Source of the DNA: a virus
DNA: 24,971 nt
IMG/VR virus record: IMGVR_UViG_3300025652_000503
Coordinates: 1-24,971 of that record
Direction: 5' to 3' (one strand)
Shown: positions 20,083-24,971 of the stretch, piece after piece
How the letters are laid out: every line of letters starts with the position of its first letter
Numbering within the stretch: the first letter of the stretch is position 1
Made by a program: the position numbers and the translations under genes
Notes under the pieces: generated by a model
Told to the model about the DNA's origin: nothing
The model's database searches: none
The model's input: only the letters and a program-made list of their open reading frames with translations

Positions 20083-22402
20083 GATAAACGAGGAGAACGT
20101 CAGTGGAAATATTGACTATCTCAAAGGTAATATGTTCCAGAAGATCGAAGTCAACATTGAAATTCGTGTTGAAACTTGGGTTGAAATGAACACTACTGAC
20201 GAAGTGTATTTCGGTGACCCTGGTATGACTACGACGGACTGGATTACTGCAACTTGGCCTTTTGCTACTGACTTTAATGTTGGAGACTCTCTTGCGGTTG
20301 TAGGCTCTAATTCAAACGATTCAAATCTTTATTTGATTACAGAAAAGCCAAGTGATTATGAGATTCGAATCACTGGATTCGGAATGACTTCAACGCTTGA
20401 GAATAGTGGAAAGATTCACTTGGTTCAAGAGTCTAAAGGAATCATTTTAGACTACGGCCTTATTGAAAACGCAGAAGCTACCAACTTCAATTCAAAAGTT
20501 GATGGCTCATTAATGCGCTACGAATATGGTGCAGACCCTATCGGTGCGACTCCTATCTTGATGAATCCGCTAGGTAAAAAAGATTGGCAGCTTGGAATCA
20601 CAGGCTTGGATGATGTTCTTGTCTCGAACACAAGTGCTGGAGATGATATCTCGAACTATCGATATAAGTTCATGCTAAGTCAGACGTTTATTATTCATCC
20701 AATGTTCTTAGCTCCTCAGATTACTGATTTGCTTAATTCGCCACGTCTTGCGCCAAAGTATTTTAGGCTGATAAACGCTTTAAAGTACGTCTTTAGGATT
20801 CGAGCTTTAAGAACTCTTCAAGATCCGAATGTTTATCAAGAAGGTGTCTTCGACCAAAAGATTGGAAACACTGGCTGGGAAGGTGAAGAGTACAACGGTG
20901 GAGATGCCGAATATGAAATCGACAATTTGGTTTATTCCAATAGTCTAGGAATTGTCAAAGACTCAGTAGTCAATGTGAGCTTTGATGTCGTGAACACTGC
21001 CGACAACACTAATGGAGACGCTGAATTTGTTTGTGTCAATTTTATCATGTTGCCAGAAGACGCTTCACAGTATCAGAACAAAGATGAGTTCATGTCAAGC
21101 AATTTCTGCTTTGACAGAGCAAACCAGCAAGAAGGAGCTGCAGCAATTAACGGAATACAAAACGGAACTGGCTTTCAAGCTATTACAAACTTGACAGTAA
21201 CTTCAGGCGCGAGCCTAGTCACAGTCCAATTTGATATGGACTTTGGAACATCTACTCAAGCTGTTATAGACGCTCTAAATGATAAGCGTTTCATGATTGC
21301 AGCTTATGCAGTAGGCAACGCTCTTTCAGCTGAATTGGCAAATTATACTTTAATGTTTGTCGATATTGATGAAATAAAGATTGATATTCCTGACACGATA
21401 ATAACCTGCACTCCAGAGCTTTTCTTTCATGATCAGAATGATTTCACGAGCCCAGTCACATCTCCAGAGTTTACGCCTGAAGATGAAATAGTTGGGTATT
21501 CCGCTATTCTTTTAGATCGCTCAAGCTTAGACGCTCAGATAGATACTATGAGAGGTGAAGTGTATCTTGAAAAAACTGGTGAAGATGATGTGATTCTTGA
21601 TCAGATTGAATTTGATTTAACTGGCGCACCTATTATTGGCGATGTACGCTTCATAAATGAAACTCCTGACACACCTTTCGCTGTTTTGTCTACTGAGATA
21701 AGGTCAAAATATAAAGCTGTTCGAGATACTTCAACGGATTCAGGCTCTTCTTATGGCTACTATTTACAGCATCCGTTCTTGATTCGTTGGGAATATTGGG
21801 AACAGTTGTTTCTCACTACACTGCCAGGAGACTTTCTTGACATCACAGAACAGTTCAACGGCTACAATCAAAACTGGTATCGGCTCTCTCAGCTCTCTGG
21901 CTGGTCATTAAAATATAGGCTATCCACTGATGTGACAGTCCAGAACACAACAAAAACAATAAACAAAGCTGTCGACATTACTTTAAACGATTATCTCTCA
22001 AACACTGATTGGATAAACGAAACGATTGAATGTTATGATGGGGCAACTCTTCTCGATGTTGGTGGAACTCCTTACATTAAGTCGAAATCAACTGGAATCG
22101 ATACGACTATCAGAGCAGAGTTCGAACATCTCTCAGCAGCTCCAGCAGTCGGAGATCTTTGGGGCTTGATTAGAGTAATACCAAAAGAAGTAGGAACATA
22201 CATCGCAAACGACTCCGCTTCGAGCGAATACAATAGAAGCTCTCTTTCTTTCTTATCAGGCACGGGTGGTAAGGTTACAATCTCAAATCCTAGCGGAAAT
22301 GTCATAAGACTTGAATGTACTGTTCAAGCTTCAGAACTACCTGACGGAGTGACTGACTTTACAATTTCAGCCAGACTTGGGCAGGCATCAAGTACGATTT
22401 AA
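20057..22402 (+). CDS. Large tail-tip or baseplate protein, unknown family
   Basis: This 781-residue beta-rich protein comes after the distal-tail candidate. The N-terminal part (MPVWLESLEINEENVSGNID, then IEVNIEIRVETWVEM) suggests a structural domain. A middle region around residues 290-450 (VVNVSFDVVNTADN, FVCVNFIML, VTVQFDMDFGT) reads as a jelly-roll or carbohydrate-binding-like sandwich. The last 100 residues form another beta domain. There is no signal peptide, transmembrane segment, or enzymatic motif that I recognise. Position and composition suggest a central tail-tip, baseplate or receptor-contact protein. The codon style is that of the core genes. Confidence 0.6.
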   Translation: MPVWLESLEINEENVSGNIDYLKGNMFQKIEVNIEIRVETWVEMNTTDEVYFGDPGMTTTDWITATWPFATDFNVGDSLAVVGSNSNDSNLYLITEKPSDYEIRITGFGMTSTLENSGKIHLVQESKGIILDYGLIENAEATNFNSKVDGSLMRYEYGADPIGATPILMNPLGKKDWQLGITGLDDVLVSNTSAGDDISNYRYKFMLSQTFIIHPMFLAPQITDLLNSPRLAPKYFRLINALKYVFRIRALRTLQDPNVYQEGVFDQKIGNTGWEGEEYNGGDAEYEIDNLVYSNSLGIVKDSVVNVSFDVVNTADNTNGDAEFVCVNFIMLPEDASQYQNKDEFMSSNFCFDRANQQEGAAAINGIQNGTGFQAITNLTVTSGASLVTVQFDMDFGTSTQAVIDALNDKRFMIAAYAVGNALSAELANYTLMFVDIDEIKIDIPDTIITCTPELFFHDQNDFTSPVTSPEFTPEDEIVGYSAILLDRSSLDAQIDTMRGEVYLEKTGEDDVILDQIEFDLTGAPIIGDVRFINETPDTPFAVLSTEIRSKYKAVRDTSTDSGSSYGYYLQHPFLIRWEYWEQLFLTTLPGDFLDITEQFNGYNQNWYRLSQLSGWSLKYRLSTDVTVQNTTKTINKAVDITLNDYLSNTDWINETIECYDGATLLDVGGTPYIKSKSTGIDTTIRAEFEHLSAAPAVGDLWGLIRVIPKEVGTYIANDSASSEYNRSSLSFLSGTGGKVTISNPSGNVIRLECTVQASELPDGVTDFTISARLGQASSTI

Positions 22403-22407
22403 TTCTA

Positions 22408-22415
22408 TATTTTTG
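22408..22415 (+). promoter_or_regulatory. Bacteroidetes -7 box TATTTTTG before the last tail/lysis unit
   Basis: This is an exact TAnnTTTG match followed by CAAC and the ATG at 22420, the same four-base spacing as three other sites. The five genes from 22420 to 24854 are linked to each other by ATGA overlaps, so this box would drive the final tail protein and the whole lysis cassette together. Confidence 0.65.
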
Positions 22416-22419
22416 CAAC

Positions 22420-23328
22420 ATGAGCAAGTGGGGAGAGATTCAAAAGAAAAATGTCTTAGTTATAGACGGAATCAGGGAAATCATTACTCTACCGCTTAAT
22501 GATAATCCTTTCGAAAGATGCTGCTACAATCTTTGCGTCTTCGCTGATCTTTCAGATGCAGACAACTACCGAAACGATTGGACTAGCTTCTTGAAAATCA
22601 TTCCTCAATCTTATAGCTCTGTGAATATGGAGCTTGAAAAGTATGTCGACGGAGTTTGGACAATTCAAGCAGCTTTAGTTGATGATACTTATGGAACTTT
22701 CTACGCTTTAGGATTTGAAACGAAAGGAAACAACAATCTCATCGGCTATCGAATTAACTGGGTTGAGGTGCTTTCAGCTTTCAGCACTGGAAAATATAGA
22801 GTCAAATTTGACTTGACGTCAACAGCGATTTATTCAGATTCTTACTGCTTGGAATCTTTTTCTCAATATGCTGTTGACAATAGTGTTCGAATTGAATGGC
22901 TTTGGGATTCTGTTATCGGAGATAGACATTCTCAAGATACTCGCGATTTTGCTGGCTTAGATTGGTGGAATCAAATTAGAATCTGCAACGGAATTTTTGG
23001 CTACAAAAAAGGAGGCTTTGAAACAGAGTCAAGAAGATACGAGAACGGTTTTGAAGATTCAGTGTCAAAAACATACTCCGAAGATTACACAATGATTTTG
23101 AGAGGATTGCCAATTGAGGTCCATGACGTTATCATCTACGACATTCTACAAGCAGACGAAATATTGATTACTGATTATAATTCTTGGAACAACTCTGGAA
23201 GCTATATCGATAAGTCTGTCGAAATCTCGGGAGCTTACGAACCAAACTATCAAGGAACAAACACGAAGCCGTCAATTCAACTTACATTCAAAGACCGGTT
23301 CTCGAATCGTCGAAAATTATACTCATGA
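22420..23328 (+). CDS. Putative minor tail or accessory structural protein, unknown
   Basis: The protein has 302 residues and no recognised family. It is rich in Trp, Tyr and Asp with many short strands (VLVIDGIREIITLPL, RINWVEVL, VRIEWLWDSVIGDR, DWWNQIRICNG). A late region with DEILITDYN and SVEISGAYEPNYQ looks beta-structured. There is no signal peptide or membrane segment. It begins with a leaderless-type promoter and ends in an ATGA overlap with the first lysis-cassette gene, so it is expressed with lysis functions although it looks structural. A tail-tip or receptor-contact protein is the simplest reading. Confidence 0.55.
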   Translation: MSKWGEIQKKNVLVIDGIREIITLPLNDNPFERCCYNLCVFADLSDADNYRNDWTSFLKIIPQSYSSVNMELEKYVDGVWTIQAALVDDTYGTFYALGFETKGNNNLIGYRINWVEVLSAFSTGKYRVKFDLTSTAIYSDSYCLESFSQYAVDNSVRIEWLWDSVIGDRHSQDTRDFAGLDWWNQIRICNGIFGYKKGGFETESRRYENGFEDSVSKTYSEDYTMILRGLPIEVHDVIIYDILQADEILITDYNSWNNSGSYIDKSVEISGAYEPNYQGTNTKPSIQLTFKDRFSNRRKLYS

Positions 23329-23678
23329 CAAAGACAGAGGAATCTGGTTCAGAAAAAAAATGGAACTATAGAATTAACATTGTTCAAATCATAGTTGGCT
23401 TAATCGCTGGCTTTGTTATGCTTGGGTCTTGGGTTGGAGCTGTTGAAGTTCGATTGCAAAGCGTGGAGGAATATCGTGAAGGCAGTGAGCCGACAAGAAT
23501 TGAAGCCATGAAGATTCTTGGGATGCAACAGCAAGCATTAACAAGGTTATCAAACGACTTCAATAAGTTTCTTGTCAGATATGAGAACGACAGGAAAGAA
23601 GATGTGATCTACAAACTTCAAGAGCAAAAGGATCTGCAGAAGTTCTATCAGATGTACGACCTAAAACCAAAAAAATGA
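23325..23678 (+). CDS. Single-pass membrane protein of lysis cassette (holin candidate)
   Basis: The protein has 117 residues: a short charged N-terminus, one transmembrane helix at about 18-40 (NIVQIIVGLIAGFVMLGSW), then a long charged, helical domain (about 42-117) ending in a basic tail. It directly precedes the peptidase gene with an ATGA overlap. One-helix proteins with a coiled-coil tail in this place act as holins or as holin/endolysin regulators. Which of the two membrane proteins around the peptidase is the true holin cannot be decided from sequence. Confidence 0.6.
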   Translation: MTKTEESGSEKKWNYRINIVQIIVGLIAGFVMLGSWVGAVEVRLQSVEEYREGSEPTRIEAMKILGMQQQALTRLSNDFNKFLVRYENDRKEDVIYKLQEQKDLQKFYQMYDLKPKK

Positions 23679-24166
23679 AAGTTGCTGAAAATTTTTGTCT
23701 TCAAGAGTTTGTTTCAAAAAACACTTGGTCGAAGTGGGGTGCTAAGTCGATGTGGTTTGTAGATCCGAAACTCTTCTCGTTGGCTCAGTTCTACAAGGAG
23801 TTCTTTACGATGCACTATCAAGCGGATGACGTGTTTATTGTGATCAACAACTGGCACGTTGGAGGAAGCTACATCGGTAGAGGTTACAGAGAGCCGCAGC
23901 AGTACAATGAAGGTCAGTTCAGTAAAAGACCAAACTCAGAGAGCCAACACAGATATGGAAGAGCTTTCGATTGTGACATCATTATCAAGAACGGGACTAG
24001 GTACGAAGCCGACTACATTGAGATTCAGAAAATCATCAATGAGAACAAAGATCTATTCATGCAGAAAGGCTTGACAACTCTAGAAGATCCTGCAATCGCG
24101 AAGACTTGGCTTCACTCAGATGTTCGAAACACTGGTCTTGATCACATTAAAATAGTAAGACCATGA
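23675..24166 (+). CDS. M15-type peptidase endolysin
   Basis: This 163-residue peptidoglycan-cleaving peptidase of the M15 (D-Ala-D-Ala carboxypeptidase / VanY-like) group cuts peptide cross-links of the cell wall. Zinc ligands are visible as H92 and D99 in SQHRYGRAFD and H147 in TWLHSDVR; an acidic residue such as E137 or D149 would serve as catalytic base. An early FCLQEFVS segment and the INNWHVGG loop are common in phage members. There is no signal peptide, so it needs a holin for release. It is linked on both sides by ATGA overlaps to membrane-protein genes. Family confidence is high; the exact bond cleaved is not known. Confidence 0.88.
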   Translation: MKVAENFCLQEFVSKNTWSKWGAKSMWFVDPKLFSLAQFYKEFFTMHYQADDVFIVINNWHVGGSYIGRGYREPQQYNEGQFSKRPNSESQHRYGRAFDCDIIIKNGTRYEADYIEIQKIINENKDLFMQKGLTTLEDPAIAKTWLHSDVRNTGLDHIKIVRP

Positions 24167-24519
24167 ACGAATTTATCGCTGCTGCTCTTCTAGGTGCTAT
24201 ACTTAGAGAGCTCTACTTTTTTAACAAGCACCAAGAGGACTATCTCGAGAAGTCTTACTGGGAGGATCGCTTCGATGACATTCTCTTTGGAGTAGGTTCT
24301 GCTTTAGTCTTCGGCTTTTGGGGTGGAGACATCTTCAAATTTCTTGCCGACTTAGGAATCTCAAAGGAATGGGAATGGCTTTTTATTCTCGGAGATTCTT
24401 GGCATCCAATCTGGGCTCTAGTGCTCGGATTAATGTCTTCAGCTCTTATTGGTTGGGTAATCGAAAGCGGCTTTGAATCCATTAGAAGCTACTTCTCGAA
24501 CAAGCTCTCAAAAAAATGA
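24163..24519 (+). CDS. Small multi-pass membrane protein (holin candidate)
   Basis: The protein has 118 residues with up to three hydrophobic spans: about 3-19 (EFIAAALLGAILRELYF), 41-63 (ILFGVGSALVFGFWGGDIF) and 80-103 (HPIWALVLGLMSSALIGWVI). It ends in a basic tail (SYFSNKLSKK). Size, spans and a charged C-terminus are holin-like, and it sits between endolysin and spanin genes. It has ATGA overlaps on both sides. The preceding single-pass protein is the rival candidate. Confidence 0.62.
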   Translation: MNEFIAAALLGAILRELYFFNKHQEDYLEKSYWEDRFDDILFGVGSALVFGFWGGDIFKFLADLGISKEWEWLFILGDSWHPIWALVLGLMSSALIGWVIESGFESIRSYFSNKLSKK

Positions 24520-24854
24520 GAGATTTTAAGCTCATCTCAGCGATTCTTTTTATCATAGTTATAGTATTACTCGGAATCATCTTTTTACCCTCTTACGGGC
24601 TGCGAGATAAGCTAGAGGAAGCAAAAATCGAGTCAGAAGTAGGTGAGCGAAAACTAAAAGACACTTTTGAGAGGATTCAAGAGCTTGAAAAGATAAAAGA
24701 TTCGCTGCTTTCAGTAGAGTTGAAAGTTGATACAGTGATCATTGAAACTAAAGTCTACTATGAAAAGAAATACAATGACATCAAAAACGCTGAAGCTGAC
24801 ACTGCTCTCGCTGCTGCTCGTAGTTTGCTCGACGGCTTTGAAATCCCAGACTGA
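24516..24854 (+). CDS. Rz-like inner-membrane spanin
   Basis: The protein has 112 residues: an N-terminal transmembrane helix at about 5-26 (KLISAILFIIVIVLLGIIFL) and then a periplasmic coiled coil (DKLEEAKIESEVGERKL to about 95). This is the layout of an i-spanin, which links the inner membrane to a lipoprotein in the outer membrane and fuses the two in the last step of lysis. The overlapping frame from 24760 encodes a signal-peptide-bearing protein that would be its partner. A Gram-negative envelope, as in Bacteroidetes, fits. Confidence 0.7.
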   Translation: MRDFKLISAILFIIVIVLLGIIFLPSYGLRDKLEEAKIESEVGERKLKDTFERIQELEKIKDSLLSVELKVDTVIIETKVYYEKKYNDIKNAEADTALAAARSLLDGFEIPD

Positions 24855-24971
24855 CGAACTCTCAAGCGAAGACGCAAAGAAGATCTGGTATCTATTTGAA
24901 AAGAACTCGGAGCTCGATTCGCTTCTCAAGCTTAGAGATGAAAAGCTTTCTACAAAAGATGGAATCATTTT
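24760..24971 (+). CDS. Embedded probable outer spanin (3' end outside window)
   Basis: An open frame starts at ATG 24760 (or ATG 24775 in the same frame), inside the inner-spanin gene and shifted by one base. It runs past that gene's stop to the window end without a stop codon. The predicted start is a signal peptide: a basic N-terminus, a hydrophobic core LTLLSLLLVV and a cysteine at residue 23 (18 from the second ATG). A polar, helical part follows (SQTDELSSEDAKKIWYLFEK). The Cys could be lipidated although LVVC is not an ideal lipobox. Overlapping inner and outer spanin genes are a known phage arrangement. At least 70 codons are present. Confidence 0.6.
   Translation, partial: MKRNTMTSKTLKLTLLSLLLVVCSTALKSQTDELSSEDAKKIWYLFEKNSELDSLLKLRDEKLSTKDGII

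Overview
This window is most of the structural and lysis half of a tailed, siphovirus-like bacteriophage (or prophage) genome. The host is most likely a member of the Bacteroidetes, probably a flavobacterium-like one. The host call rests on sequence signs: exact copies of the Bacteroidetes -7 promoter box TAnnTTTG before several genes, almost no Shine-Dalgarno sequences, A-rich starts, and low GC. No integrase, replication genes, tRNAs or CRISPR are visible, so lytic versus temperate lifestyle cannot be judged.

Layout. Positions 1-4642 are the packaging and head module: large terminase, HK97-type portal, S78 prohead protease, HK97-fold major capsid protein, and a small basic protein, closed by a strong terminator (4673-4700). 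Positions 4716-9115 are the head-tail joining and tail-tube module: a connector, an 847-residue neck-type protein that carries tandem fibre repeats and a lectin-like C-terminus, the probable major tail protein and two small proteins, closed by a second terminator (9133-9160). Positions 9191-14061 are an accessory island wedged between the tail-tube gene and the pre-tape-measure genes. It holds a two-gene reverse-strand unit (calcineurin-like phosphoesterase plus a small protein) and a forward set of small unknown genes. It also holds a DNA methyltransferase that overlaps a PLP-fold enzyme gene, bracketed by two roughly 316-bp direct repeats, and a second DNA methyltransferase beside two hairpins that resemble integron attC sites. 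Positions 14062-23328 resume the tail: two small pre-tape genes, a TP901-type tape measure protein and four tail-tip, baseplate or unrecognised proteins. Positions 23325-24971 are a lysis cassette: two small membrane proteins (holin candidates), an M15-type peptidase endolysin, an Rz-like inner spanin and, embedded in another frame, the start of a probable outer spanin that runs off the window.

How it works together. The core genes are tightly packed with repeated 4-bp ATGA stop/start overlaps, so each module probably translates as a coupled operon. Four gene starts share the arrangement TAnnTTTG, then exactly four bases ending in C, then ATG. This would place the transcription start on or next to the start codon, giving leaderless mRNAs at module heads. 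The accessory island differs in codon use (TTA leucine, AT-rich) from the CTT/GCT-rich core and looks imported in more than one step. The most interesting parts are the methyltransferase/PLP pair inside its direct repeats, the cassette-like methyltransferase with attC-like hairpins, and the shared promoter-start signal. All functional statements come from reading motifs by eye; no database search was run.
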